From Hymenobacter terrenus (GTDB lineage Bacteria; Bacteroidota; Bacteroidia; Cytophagales; Hymenobacteraceae): 64,000 nt of DNA. A program made the position numbers and the translations under genes. The notes under the pieces were generated by a model. The model saw nothing but the letters and a program-made list of their open reading frames with translations. It did not search any database and was not told the DNA's origin. Below, piece after piece: positions 36,040 to 46,113 of this stretch (its first letter is position 1; each line of letters opens with the position of its first letter). The stretch covers positions 62,001-126,000 of the forward strand of contig NZ_LATM01000003.1 in NCBI RefSeq assembly GCF_000972495.1. Direction: 5' to 3'.

Positions 36040-36651
36040 ATGGAAGACAACGAACCGTTCCGGCTCATCCTGGCGAACGTGGCCCAGCACATTTCCCTTA
36101 CCCCAGCGGAGGCCGACTGCTTTACTTCGTTGCTGCGGCTCAAAACCATCAGGAAGAAAACGTTCTTGCTGACCAAGGGAGAGGTGAACCACTACCAGAG
36201 CTTCGTGACGCAGGGAGCGCTGTGCACCTACCAGGTAGACGATAAGGACAAGGAGCACATCCTAACGTTTTCGCTGGAAAACTGGTGGGCGGGAGACTTG
36301 CACAGCTTTCTGACCAAGACCCCGACGCCCTACTTCATCGAGGCGCTCGAAGACACGGTGGTGCTGCAAATCAGCGCCCCGAAGCTGGAACGCCTCTATG
36401 AGCAGGTGCCCCAGTTCAATAAGTTCTTTCGCATCATGTTGCAGGGGGCCTTCATCGCCCAGCAGGAGCGCATCATGCAGAACCTGGCGGCCTCGGCCGA
36501 GGAGCGGTACGTGGCCCTCATCCGGAAGTACCCGCACTTTGCACAGCGCATTCCGCAGAAGAAGCTGGCCGTGTACCTGGGCATGACGCCGCAGTTCCTG
36601 AGTATGCTCCGGCGGAAGTGGGCGCAGCCAAATGCTTCTTCAAGTAGTTGA
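36040..36651 (+). CDS. Crp/Fnr-family transcriptional regulator
   Basis: 203 residues from ATG 36040. The N-terminal cyclic-nucleotide-binding-like beta roll (FLLTKGEVNHYQSFVTQGAL, ILTFSLENWWAGD) is followed by a dimerisation helix. The C-terminal HTH is short (AEERYVALIRKYPHFAQRIPQKKLAVYLGMTPQFLSMLRRK). The N-domain lacks the Arg-Ala phosphate-binding motif of true cAMP receptors, and there is no Fnr cysteine cluster, so the ligand is unknown. A longer frame from a GTG inside the last iteron is unlikely. The iterons upstream suggest autoregulation. The next gene, an isochorismatase-like hydrolase 54 bp downstream, is a plausible target. Confidence 0.88.
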   Translation: MEDNEPFRLILANVAQHISLTPAEADCFTSLLRLKTIRKKTFLLTKGEVNHYQSFVTQGALCTYQVDDKDKEHILTFSLENWWAGDLHSFLTKTPTPYFIEALEDTVVLQISAPKLERLYEQVPQFNKFFRIMLQGAFIAQQERIMQNLAASAEERYVALIRKYPHFAQRIPQKKLAVYLGMTPQFLSMLRRKWAQPNASSSS

Positions 36652-36705
36652 AGTATTACGCGGTGGGGCGAGCCTTGCTTTGTGCTCACCCTAATCAATA
36701 ACGCA

Positions 36706-37305
36706 ATGAGCACCACCAAAACAAGCAAGGCTCTCGTCCTGATTGAATTTCAGAACGATTGGCTGGCGGCCGATGGGCCGCTGAACCCCTACATGCAGGA
36801 CCGGGAGCAACTGGCGGCTTCCATCGACAACGGCAAGCAGGCGCTGGCCTTCGCCCGGGAAAACGGCTGGCATGTCATCCACGCCGGGTACCATTTTGCC
36901 GACGGCTACCCGGAGCTGGGCACCCGGCAGGAGGGCATGTGGGGCCTGATCAAGCAAACGCAAACTTTCCGCATCGGGCAGCCCGGCAGCGAAGCCTTTC
37001 CTGGCTTCGAGCCGGCCGCGGGCGAGTTCCGGGTAGCGGGCCGTACGGGGGTTAGCTGCTTCGCTGGGTCGAACCTCGACCTGTACTTGCGCACCAACCA
37101 AGTGGCAGAAATCTACCTGGCTGGCTATGCAGCGCACGCCTGCGTGGAGTCCACGCTGCGCGACGCGCATGACCGGGCTTACACCGCTACGGTGTTGTCG
37201 GATGCTTGCGCCACGTTCACCAGCGCCATGCAGGAGCACTTTCTGAAGAACATCGTTTATGCCTTCGGACGGCAGATGACCACGCACGAGTTTGCAGGCC
37301 AATAA
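36706..37305 (+). CDS. Isochorismatase-like cysteine hydrolase
   Basis: 199 residues. The family triad is readable: Asp in LIEFQNDWL, Lys within the IKQTQTFR/FRVAGRTG region (assignment tentative), and the catalytic Cys in LAGYAAHACVESTLRDAHD. The conserved cis-peptide AGYAAHACV segment fits. Such enzymes hydrolyse isochorismate, nicotinamide, N-carbamoyl compounds and others; the substrate cannot be read. It follows the Crp/Fnr-type gene on the same strand, an arrangement that suggests inducible expression. Confidence 0.85.
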   Translation: MSTTKTSKALVLIEFQNDWLAADGPLNPYMQDREQLAASIDNGKQALAFARENGWHVIHAGYHFADGYPELGTRQEGMWGLIKQTQTFRIGQPGSEAFPGFEPAAGEFRVAGRTGVSCFAGSNLDLYLRTNQVAEIYLAGYAAHACVESTLRDAHDRAYTATVLSDACATFTSAMQEHFLKNIVYAFGRQMTTHEFAGQ

Positions 37306-37461
37306 CGCCGGCTCCGCTGTTCGTGCGCGGCTACGATGCGTATCGTTCGCGCCGGGCAACCGCAGCATTGTGCTAACTGTGCTGTTTGGCGGCAGTACTT
37401 CTGGGGGGATGAGCCATTGCCCCGGAGCAACTGTGCCGCGCCTTCCGAATGCCAGCCTGGG

Positions 37462-37866
37462 CTAGTGCCTCCGTTCTAACTGGCGCTCTCGTAGATACAG
37501 GAACAGTGGCAGCCCGCTCGAAACACCTACTAAGAACCCAAAAAGCAGTGCTGGCCAAGCTACCCGCATTCCGGTCCGGCGGCTTTCGACAACCACCAGT
37601 ACCAGCAGGGTGCCTAGGCCCGTCAGCACATCCCATTTGAAGAAGCGGGCAATGGCGTTGGTATCCACCGCTTGTAGAAAGGCGTCCACACGTAAGCCAT
37701 GCACAAGTAGCCACGGTACAAATTCCTGCAGGGGAAGCAACGTGCCCAGCACAAACGCCATCAGATAGAGCGGCTTAGCAGGGAGTGAGGGCCTTGCTGC
37801 TAGTGCCAGACTCAGTAGCAGCAACACTGCTGCCCAGCCAATTACGAGAAGGTTCTGCGTAGTCAT
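37462..37866 (-). CDS. DUF2834-like membrane protein
   Basis: 134 residues with four hydrophobic helices. The pattern FFKWDVLTGLGTLLVLVVVESRR and the end VGVSSGLPLFLYLRERQLE match the DUF2834 pattern (an acidic residue after F-x-x, then GVS-LPLFLYLRE). Function unknown. It stands alone, with a terminator (37940-37977) behind its promoter region belonging to the neighbouring kinase. Confidence 0.75.
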   Translation of the reverse strand: MTTQNLLVIGWAAVLLLLSLALAARPSLPAKPLYLMAFVLGTLLPLQEFVPWLLVHGLRVDAFLQAVDTNAIARFFKWDVLTGLGTLLVLVVVESRRTGMRVAWPALLFGFLVGVSSGLPLFLYLRERQLERRH

Positions 37867-37939
37867 AAGCTACTCCGGCCGCGGCCCAGTATGGCCCCAC
37901 CGAAAGCGGCCAAATATAGGAGTATGGATGACCGTTACC

Positions 37940-37977
37940 AAAAAAGCCCCAGCTACGACAGTAGCCGGGGCTTTTTT
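37940..37977. terminator. Terminator at the 3' end of the large hybrid kinase gene
   Basis: AAAAAAGCCCC / GGGGCTTTTTT stem extended by GCTAC/GTAGC with one mismatch. On the minus strand it directly follows the kinase stop. Confidence 0.8.
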
Positions 37978-40746
37978 CTAGTCGACTGGTGCCTCTGCCG
38001 ATACCTTCGTGGGCAGGGCCTTCAACAGCTTTTCCAGCCCTCTAATCAGTCTTTCCGTGGCCGCTTGGCGCTTCGCACCAGTAGTACCCTCGGCTTCCAG
38101 CGTTTCCAGCCAGGGCATCAGGCCGCTGGCCCCGAGCAGGCGTAGCGAGGGCCGCAGCTTGTGGGCGAGGGCCGCCGCAGTGAGCCAGTCGGCGGCGGCG
38201 TGGGCGGTGCGCAGGTCGGCCACGCAAGTGGGCGTATTGGTATGGAAAGACGCCAGGATGCGGTTCATGAACGCCGTGCTGCCGTGGGACGTTTGGTGCA
38301 GCAGGGCCAGGTCGTAAATCGCAGCAGGGGAGGGGGGCGCTGGTGCAACCGGGGACCGCAATGTCGGAGACTTAACATTGACCAACGCCACTTCTACGCC
38401 CGTAATCAGCGCGGCCAGCTTGCTTAATAGTTCCATCTCATCGAAGGGCTTGGGCAGCGTATCGTTCATGCCAGCGGCCACGTACTTCTCGGCATCAGCC
38501 CGGAAAGCGTTAGCGGTGAGGGCCAGGATAGGCGTGGCCGCCCGCAGGGGGTCGGGATTGGCGCGGATGCGGGCGGTAGCCTCCAGGCCGTTCATGCCGG
38601 GCATCTGAATGTCCATTAGCACGGCGTCGTAGCGGTTTTGTTCAAATAGTTCGAGTGCTTCGAGGCCGCTGGCGGCCCCGTCGACCACCACGCCGTGGCC
38701 TTCCAGCAGGAGCTGCGCCACGTCGCGGTTCACGGGGTTGTCTTCTACCAGCAGCACGCGGCTATCGCGCATGGCCGCTGCTTGCACTGGGGCCAAGGTG
38801 ACCAAGGCCGCGGTCCGGTCCTCGATGCTGGCCTTGGGCAGCGTGGTGATGAAGGCAAACGAGCTGCCTTTGCCCGGCGTGCTCTGCACCGTCAGCTTGC
38901 CGCCCATCTGGGCCACCAGGGCGCGGCTGATGCTCAGGCCCAGCCCCGTGCCGCCAAACTGCCGGGTGGTATCAGCATAGGCCTGGGTAAACTCCTGAAA
39001 GATGCTTTCCAGCTTGTCGGCCGCGATGCCGATGCCCGTATCCGTCACCCGAAACTCGGTCGTGAGCGTGTCCTCGGTCTCGCTCACCAGGTGGCCCGCT
39101 ATGGTCACGGTGCCGCCCGCCGGGGTAAACTTAATGGCGTTGGAGAGCAGATTCAGCAAAATCTGGTTCAGCCGGTAAGAGTCGCCTAGCACCCAGGGGT
39201 GAGGGCAGGAGTCGCGCAACAGCGTGCCCACCACCCGGATGCCCTTCTCCTGGGCCTGTACCACCAGGGGTTCGGCGGCCTGGGCCATCGAGTCGCAGAG
39301 GTTGAAGGCCGTCTGCTCCAGGTCCAGCTTACCGGAAGTGATTTTGGCCATGTCGAGCACATCGTTCACCACGTTCAGCAAGTGGCGGCCCGAGTGCTGG
39401 ATGACGGTAGTGTAGTTGGTCTGCTGCTCGCTGAGGCCGGTTTTGGCCAGCAAGCTGGTCATGCCCAGCACCCCATTGAGGGGTGTGCGGATTTCGTGGC
39501 TCATGTTGGCCAGAAAGTTCTCGCGGGCTGTAGCGGCGGCTTCGGCCGCGTGCTGCGCCGCTTTCAGGGCCGTGATGTCGGTGCTCACCCCCAGTATCTG
39601 CATGGCACCACTGGCCCGTATCAGGGGGCAGCGCACCGTCTGGAACCACAAAACTTCGCCCGTAGGCAGCTTCACCGAAGACTGAATGGTTAGCTGCTTG
39701 CCAGTGCGGAGCACTTCCTGGTCGGCGCACGCCGATACCTTGAGTTCTTCAATGTCAAGGGCTTTTTCCAAGGTCTCCGTGCCGGCCAGTTCCTTCATGC
39801 GCTTGCCAAAGGCCGTCATCCCGGCATTCTCAAACATGGTGTTGCCCTCGCTGTCGCGTACCCAAATCAGGTTGGGGTTGAGGTTGAGCACCAGGGCCGT
39901 AAAAGCCTGCTGTACCTGTACCCGCGCCTCGCTCTGGCGGGTGCGGGCCTCCGCCTGCCGCCGGGTGCTGATGTCGAGGCCATAGCACATCACCTCGCGC
40001 AAGGTACCGTCGGCTGCGAATATCGGTTGATAGTAGCACAGCCAGTAGAGGTTGATTTTGCCATCGGGCCCTGGCCAGCGCTCCTCCCAGCTCACCAGTG
40101 AGCGGGTACTCACCGCGCGCTCAAACAGGCGGTGGCGGCGTACGGGTAAGGATTCGGGCAGGCCTTTTTCCTGGCAATGCTCGGCAAAGGTGCGGCCTAT
40201 GCGGGCTTGGCGCTTCGCGGCATCGGGCTCGGCATAGGGGTTTATGTAGCGGTAGCGCTGGTCGGGGTCGAGCACGGTTACCACGGCCGGCAAGTGGGCC
40301 AGAATCGCTTCGTAAAACACGCGCTGCTCACCGGTTTCCTTCTCGGCCTGCCGCTGGGCCGTCACATCGGTGAGGTAAAGCATGGCATAGCCTTCTTCCA
40401 CTACTGGCACAGCGAATAGCAAGAAATACTGCCCGTTAGCCAACATTTCGCGTTGCAGCACCTCGCCCGTGCGCAGCGTTTGCACGGCGGCCTGTATCAG
40501 CTGCGGCCGCACCCGCGACGGCCCCGTGGCGCGGAGCTCATCGGCCAGCATGGCCGCCGCCGGATTGGCAAACAGCAGCTCCCCGGTGCTGCTCAGCCGG
40601 AGGATGGGGTTGGGGTTGAGCTGCGGAATGCGGCTTAAGCTGCGCAGGCGGGCCAATTCGGCTTCGGCCTGTTCGCGGTGGGCGCGCTCGGCAAGTAGTA
40701 AGTCCCGTAGCTCGGTAGGGTCAGTAGGTAGAATTTTAGTCAACAT
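37978..40746 (-). CDS. Hybrid sensor histidine kinase: PAS x3, HisKA, HATPase, REC, HPt
   Basis: 922-residue cytosolic hybrid kinase with no membrane helix. An N-terminal coiled coil (about 15-40) precedes three PAS-type domains (about 45-130, 140-265, 290-395). HisKA follows with ANMSHEIRTPLNG (His417), then an HATPase with LLNLLSNAIKF, VTDTGIGI and GGTGLGLSIS. The REC domain is at about 660-780 (Asp712 in MDIQMPGMNG), and a C-terminal HPt carries AHKLRP (His862). It is an ArcB/BarA-like phosphorelay ending in HPt, so a separate response regulator is needed and is not in the window. It shares its C-terminal half with the kinase at 51649. Confidence 0.92.
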   Translation of the reverse strand: MLTKILPTDPTELRDLLLAERAHREQAEAELARLRSLSRIPQLNPNPILRLSSTGELLFANPAAAMLADELRATGPSRVRPQLIQAAVQTLRTGEVLQREMLANGQYFLLFAVPVVEEGYAMLYLTDVTAQRQAEKETGEQRVFYEAILAHLPAVVTVLDPDQRYRYINPYAEPDAAKRQARIGRTFAEHCQEKGLPESLPVRRHRLFERAVSTRSLVSWEERWPGPDGKINLYWLCYYQPIFAADGTLREVMCYGLDISTRRQAEARTRQSEARVQVQQAFTALVLNLNPNLIWVRDSEGNTMFENAGMTAFGKRMKELAGTETLEKALDIEELKVSACADQEVLRTGKQLTIQSSVKLPTGEVLWFQTVRCPLIRASGAMQILGVSTDITALKAAQHAAEAAATARENFLANMSHEIRTPLNGVLGMTSLLAKTGLSEQQTNYTTVIQHSGRHLLNVVNDVLDMAKITSGKLDLEQTAFNLCDSMAQAAEPLVVQAQEKGIRVVGTLLRDSCPHPWVLGDSYRLNQILLNLLSNAIKFTPAGGTVTIAGHLVSETEDTLTTEFRVTDTGIGIAADKLESIFQEFTQAYADTTRQFGGTGLGLSISRALVAQMGGKLTVQSTPGKGSSFAFITTLPKASIEDRTAALVTLAPVQAAAMRDSRVLLVEDNPVNRDVAQLLLEGHGVVVDGAASGLEALELFEQNRYDAVLMDIQMPGMNGLEATARIRANPDPLRAATPILALTANAFRADAEKYVAAGMNDTLPKPFDEMELLSKLAALITGVEVALVNVKSPTLRSPVAPAPPSPAAIYDLALLHQTSHGSTAFMNRILASFHTNTPTCVADLRTAHAAADWLTAAALAHKLRPSLRLLGASGLMPWLETLEAEGTTGAKRQAATERLIRGLEKLLKALPTKVSAEAPVD

Positions 40747-40887
40747 GTATCGATTAATATTTAACAGAAAGCAGACACGAGCGAGTAATTACTTACCTCA
40801 ACGGTAATCTCCAAAGATATAAAATGTGCCTTGCTTCACCACCACTACGGCGGGCTATTAAATGTTAATTGATAAATTCAGTCGTGC

Positions 40888-42468
40888 CTACAGCTCCTTG
40901 CGCAGGCGTGCCACCGGAATGTTCAACTGTTCGCGGTACTTGGCCACCGTGCGGCGGGCAATGTTGTAGCCGCGGGCATTGAGCATCTTCTCTAGCTTAT
41001 CGTCGCTTAATGGGCGCTCCTTGTTTTCCTTGCCGATGAGGTCTTTCAGGATGCTTTTCACCTCGCGGCTGCTGGCATCCTCCCCTGAATCGGTAGCAAT
41101 GCCCTCTGAGAAGAAGTACTTGAGTGGGTATATGCCGAACTCCGTCTGGATGGATTTGGAGTTGGCCACCCGGCTCACGGTCGAAATATCCATGCCGATG
41201 CGTTGGGCAATGTCTTTCAGAATCATTGGCTTGAGCTTGCCCTCGTCACCTTCGGCAAAGAAGTCGCGCTGCAGCTCCACAATGGCGTTCATGGTGCGCA
41301 GCAGCGTGTTCTGGCGTTGCCGAATGGCATCAATAAACCACTTGGCTGAGTCGAGCTTCTGCTTCACGAAAGTCACGGCCTCCTTCATCTTCTGGTCCTT
41401 CTTGGCCGCCTTGTCGTAGGTCCGGAACATCTCGGTGTATGCCGGGCTCACGCGCAGCTCGGGAGCATTGCGGGCGTTCAGGGTGAGGTTGAAGACACCA
41501 TTGTCATTGGTCAGGATGAAGTCCGGCATTAGGTACTGGGTCTTGCCCAAGCCGCTGGGGCCGCTGCCGCCCGGCTTGGGGTTCAGCTTCAGAATGACGT
41601 TGATGGCCTCTTTCAGCTCCTCTTCCTCCAAGTCCAGCTTCTGTTGAATACGTGGGTAGTGCTTCTTGGTGAACTCCTCAAACGTTTCGGTCAGAATGCG
41701 CTCGGCATTCACCGTGGCCTCATCCTGGTGCCGGCGCTCGAGTTGCAGCAGCAGGCACTCGGGCAGGTCGCGGGCCGCGATGCCCGGCGGGTCAAACCCC
41801 TGAATAACGCGCAGCACAGCCTCAATCTCCGGCACGGTCACCTCCAGGTTTTGCGAGAATGCCAAGTCGTTGGCAATAGCCGATAGGTCGCGCCGAATGT
41901 AGCCATCGCCATCAATCGAGCCGATGAGCTGCTGCCCAATGGCCTCCTGCCGCTCGTCCAGGTCGGCAAAGTGCAGCTGGTCGAGGAGCGAGTCAGTGAG
42001 CGAGCCGCTGGTGTCCGCCAGGGGCATGTCGCGCTCTTCTTCCTCGCCGGGGCCGTCGCCCTGCATCTTGTAGCCCGCTATTTCGTCGTCGTTGAGGTAG
42101 TCGCTCAGGTCGAGGTCGGTGTTGTCGGGCGCCTCGTCGGCGGGGCTATCGTCCTTAGACTGAATTTCGGGCTCGGGTATTTCATCGGCCGTTTCCTGGC
42201 TCGAATTACGGTCTTCGAAGTCCTCGTCTAGCGTATTTTCGTCGTTGTCGAGAGACGCATCAGGGTCATCGGAGTCGCTGTCGTCATCGTCGCGCTCCAT
42301 TTCCTCGGGTTCGTCGGGCTCGTCCTCTTCCAGGGCCGGATTCACCTCCATTTCCTCTTTGATGCGCGTTTCCAGCTCTGCCGTAGGAATTTGTAGCAGC
42401 TTAATAAACTGAATCTGCTGCGGACTGAGCTTTTGGGATAAGAGTTGTTTGAGGTCGAGGCGTTGCAT
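40888..42468 (-). CDS. rpoN: RNA polymerase sigma-54 factor
   Basis: 526 residues. Region I is Gln/Leu-rich (LDLKQLLSQKLSPQQIQFIKLLQIP). Region II is unusually long and acidic (about residues 48-130, almost continuous D/E). The core-binding region includes GFDPPGIAARDLPECLLLQL. The RpoN box ARRTVAKYREQLNIP lies close to the C-terminus and contacts the -24 element. It directs transcription with AAA+ activators, none of which is in the window. Upstream is a 467-bp gap with no supported gene. Confidence 0.96.
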   Translation of the reverse strand: MQRLDLKQLLSQKLSPQQIQFIKLLQIPTAELETRIKEEMEVNPALEEDEPDEPEEMERDDDDSDSDDPDASLDNDENTLDEDFEDRNSSQETADEIPEPEIQSKDDSPADEAPDNTDLDLSDYLNDDEIAGYKMQGDGPGEEEERDMPLADTSGSLTDSLLDQLHFADLDERQEAIGQQLIGSIDGDGYIRRDLSAIANDLAFSQNLEVTVPEIEAVLRVIQGFDPPGIAARDLPECLLLQLERRHQDEATVNAERILTETFEEFTKKHYPRIQQKLDLEEEELKEAINVILKLNPKPGGSGPSGLGKTQYLMPDFILTNDNGVFNLTLNARNAPELRVSPAYTEMFRTYDKAAKKDQKMKEAVTFVKQKLDSAKWFIDAIRQRQNTLLRTMNAIVELQRDFFAEGDEGKLKPMILKDIAQRIGMDISTVSRVANSKSIQTEFGIYPLKYFFSEGIATDSGEDASSREVKSILKDLIGKENKERPLSDDKLEKMLNARGYNIARRTVAKYREQLNIPVARLRKEL

Positions 42469-42935
42469 AATGACGAAAGTACGGAAAGGGAAGGTCGTCG
42501 GGCGTTTTTACTAAAGTTTGGCACGAAAAGTTAGTAACGTTGCGGCACACTCCATCGCTCAAACCCTGGGCTTCGTCAGCGCGCCTAGCGCGCAGCTTGC
42601 GCAAGGGCACCATAAAGCCTAGCATGCGCAGTAAGTCAGCCTGGACCAAAAAGGTGCTGGCCGCTCGTTCAGTTCCCCGCCGACGGCCGGTTTGTTACCA
42701 CAAAGGCAAGGGGCTGGAATGGCTAAGCTTCGTCCGGACGAGCCACTTAGGCCGGGTGTTTTCGACCAACGGCTGCACTGTATTTGGGGGCCAAGTGTCA
42801 GCCGCCGCAAAGCACGGAAGCCCTTTAGGAGCGGGAGCTGACGCTGTGGTGCGTGGTTTCTCCCTGGTGTGGTGGTAAGCAGCGTACCACCACATTGTCC
42901 TTGGCCCTACCTTTGCCGGCTCATTCCGCGTTACT
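42469..42935. other. 467-bp gap between divergent rpoN and asnS, no gene seen
   Basis: Both promoters should lie here; a TACCTTTG box serves asnS. Open frames on both strands (for example 42540-42878) have no recognisable domain. A small hairpin GTGGTGG/CCACCAC is at about 42868-42893. Nothing else stands out. Confidence 0.6.
42908..42915 (+). promoter_or_regulatory. TACCTTTG -7 box upstream of asnS
   Basis: Exact TAnnTTTG match 20 bp before the ATG. Confidence 0.55.
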
Positions 42936-44339
42936 ATGGCTACTGAAATCCTGCGCCGCACCGGCATCAAAGAACTCCTCGCCGCCACCAACCTCGACCG
43001 CGAAGTCCTCGTCAAAGGTTGGGTTCGCTCCCGCCGCGGCAACAAGTATGTGCAATTCATCATCGTGAATGATGGCTCCACGATACATACGATTCAGGCC
43101 GTGGCCGACGCCGAGAAGTTCCCGGAAGAAAGCCTGAAAGACGTCAGCAATGGGGCTTGCGTGGCCATTCGGGGCAAGCTGGTTGCCTCGCAAGGCAAAG
43201 GTCAGGCCGTCGAGATTCAGGCCACGGAGATAACCGTGTTGGGCAAAGCCGACGTCGACGAATATCCGCTGCAAAAGAAAGCCACCTCCTTGGAACACCT
43301 GCGCGAAATTGCCCACTTACGCCCGCGCACCAACACCTTCGGGGCAGTGCTGCGCGTGCGCCACGCCCTGGCATTCGCCATCCACGACTACTTCAACCGC
43401 CACGGCTTTTTCTACGTCCACACGCCCATCATCACCGGCTCTGATGCCGAAGGAGCGGGCCAGATGTTCCGCGTGACCACATTGCCCCCCGAGCACCCGC
43501 CCCGCACCGCCGACGGCTCTGTTGACTTCTCCGAAGACTTCTTCGGCAAGCAAACCAACCTCACTGTGTCGGGCCAGCTTGAAGGCGAGTTGGCGGCCAT
43601 GGCGTTGGGAAGCATCTACACGTTCGGCCCCACCTTCCGCGCCGAAAATTCCAACACGGCCCGCCACCTCGCCGAGTTCTGGATGATAGAGCCCGAAGTT
43701 GCCTTCAACGAGCTGGAAGAAAACATGGACCTGGCCGAGGACTTTCTCCAAAGCCTGGTAAAGTACGCCCTCGAACACTGCGCCGACGACCTACAATTCC
43801 TCAACGACCAGTACGACAAAGAACTACTGGCCCGTCTGCACTTCGTGGTCGACAATGCCTTCCAGCGCCTCACCTATACCGAGGCCGTTGAAATCCTGAA
43901 ATCGGCCAAGCAGAAGTTCGAATTCCCCGTGGACTGGGGCACTGATTTGCAGAGCGAGCATGAGCGCTACCTAGTGGAAAAGCACTTCAAGAAGCCCGTC
44001 ATCCTCACCAACTACCCGAAGGAAATCAAGGCCTTCTACATGAAGCTGGACGACGATGGCCGCACCGTGCGCGCCATGGACGTGCTGTTTCCTGGCATCG
44101 GCGAAATCATCGGCGGCTCGCAACGCGAGGAGGATTACACCAAGCTCACGACCCGCATGGCAGAAATGCACGTGCCCACCGACGAGCTGGACTGGTACCT
44201 CGACACCCGCCGCTTCGGCACCGCGCCCCATGCCGGCTTCGGCCTGGGCTTCGAGCGCTTGGTGCTGTTCGTGACGGGCATGAGCAACATCCGGGATGTT
44301 ATTCCGTTTCCGCGGTATCCGAAGAACGCGGCATTTTAA
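42936..44339 (+). CDS. asnS: Asparaginyl-tRNA synthetase
   Basis: 467-residue class IIb synthetase charging tRNA-Asn. The N-terminal OB anticodon-binding domain ([19 protein letters not shown]) precedes the catalytic core. Motif 2 is [27 protein letters not shown]; motif 3 is [29 protein letters not shown]. The sequence [11 protein letters not shown] and a C-terminal PRYPKNAAF favour AsnRS over AspRS. A terminator follows at 44344-44372. Confidence 0.96.
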   Translation: MATEILRRTGIKELLAATNLDREVLVKGWVRSRRGNKYVQFIIVNDGSTIHTIQAVADAEKFPEESLKDVSNGACVAIRGKLVASQGKGQAVEIQATEITVLGKADVDEYPLQKKATSLEHLREIAHLRPRTNTFGAVLRVRHALAFAIHDYFNRHGFFYVHTPIITGSDAEGAGQMFRVTTLPPEHPPRTADGSVDFSEDFFGKQTNLTVSGQLEGELAAMALGSIYTFGPTFRAENSNTARHLAEFWMIEPEVAFNELEENMDLAEDFLQSLVKYALEHCADDLQFLNDQYDKELLARLHFVVDNAFQRLTYTEAVEILKSAKQKFEFPVDWGTDLQSEHERYLVEKHFKKPVILTNYPKEIKAFYMKLDDDGRTVRAMDVLFPGIGEIIGGSQREEDYTKLTTRMAEMHVPTDELDWYLDTRRFGTAPHAGFGLGFERLVLFVTGMSNIRDVIPFPRYPKNAAF

Positions 44340-44343
44340 AAGG

Positions 44344-44372
44344 AAAAAGGGCCCCACATCGAGGCCCTTTTT
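44344..44372 (+). terminator. Terminator AAAAAGGGCC / GGCCCTTTTT after asnS
   Basis: 10-bp perfect stem, 9-nt loop, T run. It is convergent with the DUF1501 gene. Confidence 0.85.
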
Positions 44373-44406
44373 TATAAACTCGCCAAATAGGCCTCGTTGA
44401 ACAACT

Positions 44407-46002
44407 TTACTTCACCACCGTCAGCAACCTCGCGCTGACGTGAGAGCCTTCCTGTACGTGGCAATAGTACGGGCCGGGGGCGAGGGTGCTTACATCAAGC
44501 TTTAATTGTTGTTGTCCACGCTCCAGGGTACGGTCTACCACGCGCAAAACCTCGCGGCCGATGTGGTTGAAAACCAGTACTTGCACGTGGCCGCCGTCTG
44601 CCTCAAATGTTACCGTGGCCTGATCGTGGACGGGGTTGGGGTATACGCTGAAATTCTGCACGTCACGATGAGCTTCGTTTGGGCTGGTCTTAGCCAATGG
44701 AGAGCGACTGGCAGTGCTTTGCAGCAGCACAGGCACGTAGGGAAATGAGCGCCCGAAGATGCCATCCAGCGTGGATTGCGGCACCTGGAACCAGTCTTTC
44801 AGCACGCTGGAATAAATCGAGCGGAAGTCGAACTGCATGGCCACGTTGTCATCGACACCCGCATTGGTTGGCAGGATGGGGTTGGTGCCGTGGATGATGG
44901 GGTTCACCTTGCTGCCAAACACGAACATAGGCGCCGCAGCTCCGTGGTCGGTACCAAGGCCGGCGTTGGAGCGGACGCGGCGGCCAAATTCAGAGTAGGT
45001 CATGCCAACCACGCGGTCTTGCACTCCCAAACGGGATAAATCGTCCTGAAAGGCCGCAATTGCGATGGACAGCTTATTCAGTAGTTCGGCGTGTCCGCCC
45101 GTGGTATTGGTGCCCCCAAGAGTTTGAGCAAGGTGGGTGTCGAAGCCGCCGAGGTTACACACATACATGCGTGTTTGCAAGCCACCAGCCACCAGCTGCG
45201 CCACAATTTTTAGCTGGTCGGCCAGCGTATTCTGCCCCGCGGCGGGGTACAGCGGCGAGAGGTTAGCGGCCTTCGCGGCGGCCTGTTTGATGGCCGGGCC
45301 ATACACTTGGCTTTGGCTCTTCATGCGGCGGATGAAAGTCAGCTCGTAGCCGTACGGAGTAGCTGGCGCCGGCTCCACGTCTCCCGTAACCAGCTGGTTG
45401 AACGAGGTGGCGTCGGTAATAGCCATTCCCATGTTCAGCTTCGGGCCCTGTAAGGAGCTGCTTACCGTGCCTCCGATGGTGAGGGCCAGCGGGTCGGGAT
45501 TTTGGGCGCTGGGATAGCCGTTTGGGTAGTCAGTGTACTCGCCGTCGAGGTAGCGGCCCGCCCAGCCCGTGTTGAGAACCACGTTGGAGTCCGAGCCCGA
45601 ATTGATGATTTCGGCCGAACGAAAGTGCGAATAGTCGGGGTTGGGGAAGCCCATGGATTGCACAATGCCTAGCTTCTGGTTGTCGTACAGGCTTTTAAGG
45701 CCCGTCATGGCCGGGTGTAGGCCAGTGGCGGGCGTCAGGCGTAGCACGAGGCTCTCGGGAATGGTGATGTTGGCACGGGCGGCCATGAGAGCCGAATACT
45801 GGTCGAGGCTGATGACGGTGTTGCAGCCGTCGTTTCCACCGTTCAGCTCGATGAGAACCAATACTTTGTCGCTGGCCGTAGCCGCGTTGGTGAGCGCCGC
45901 GAGCTTGGGAGAATACCCGTAGGCCTGAATGGAAAAACCGCCCAACAGCGTCGGCAATACCGTGGCTGCGGCCGTAGTTTGGAGGAAATGTCTGCGTTTC
46001 AT
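44407..46002 (-). CDS. DUF1501 protein with T9SS type A sorting domain
   Basis: 531 residues. The N-terminus MKRRHFLQTTAAATVLPTLL has the twin-arginine form RRxFLQ. The DUF1501 (alkaline-phosphatase-like) core includes LIELNGGNDGCNTV, NPDYSHFRSAEI, GGFDTHLAQT and a C-terminal TYSEFGRRVRSNAGLGTDHGAAAPMFVFG. The last 85 residues are a Por secretion C-terminal sorting domain (FSVYPNPVHDQATVTFEADG ... HVSARLLTVVK), so the protein should cross the outer membrane by the type IX system. DUF1501 genes are nearly always paired with DUF1800 genes, as here 111 bp upstream. The function of the pair is unknown. Confidence 0.9.
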   Translation of the reverse strand: MKRRHFLQTTAAATVLPTLLGGFSIQAYGYSPKLAALTNAATASDKVLVLIELNGGNDGCNTVISLDQYSALMAARANITIPESLVLRLTPATGLHPAMTGLKSLYDNQKLGIVQSMGFPNPDYSHFRSAEIINSGSDSNVVLNTGWAGRYLDGEYTDYPNGYPSAQNPDPLALTIGGTVSSSLQGPKLNMGMAITDATSFNQLVTGDVEPAPATPYGYELTFIRRMKSQSQVYGPAIKQAAAKAANLSPLYPAAGQNTLADQLKIVAQLVAGGLQTRMYVCNLGGFDTHLAQTLGGTNTTGGHAELLNKLSIAIAAFQDDLSRLGVQDRVVGMTYSEFGRRVRSNAGLGTDHGAAAPMFVFGSKVNPIIHGTNPILPTNAGVDDNVAMQFDFRSIYSSVLKDWFQVPQSTLDGIFGRSFPYVPVLLQSTASRSPLAKTSPNEAHRDVQNFSVYPNPVHDQATVTFEADGGHVQVLVFNHIGREVLRVVDRTLERGQQQLKLDVSTLAPGPYYCHVQEGSHVSARLLTVVK

Positions 46003-46113
46003 GAATTGACTGCTTAAGAAGTTAGTAAGAGGAAGACGGAGGAGGGAAAAGGGCGAAGCCAGAACCTGGCAGGGCGTTGGGTCCCATCACTCCGTTGGGG
46101 GCAATCCGGGGCG

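Noticed and set aside
42540..42878. 112-residue frame between rpoN and asnS
   Set aside because: No recognisable domain, no promoter or ribosome site, and competing frames on the other strand.
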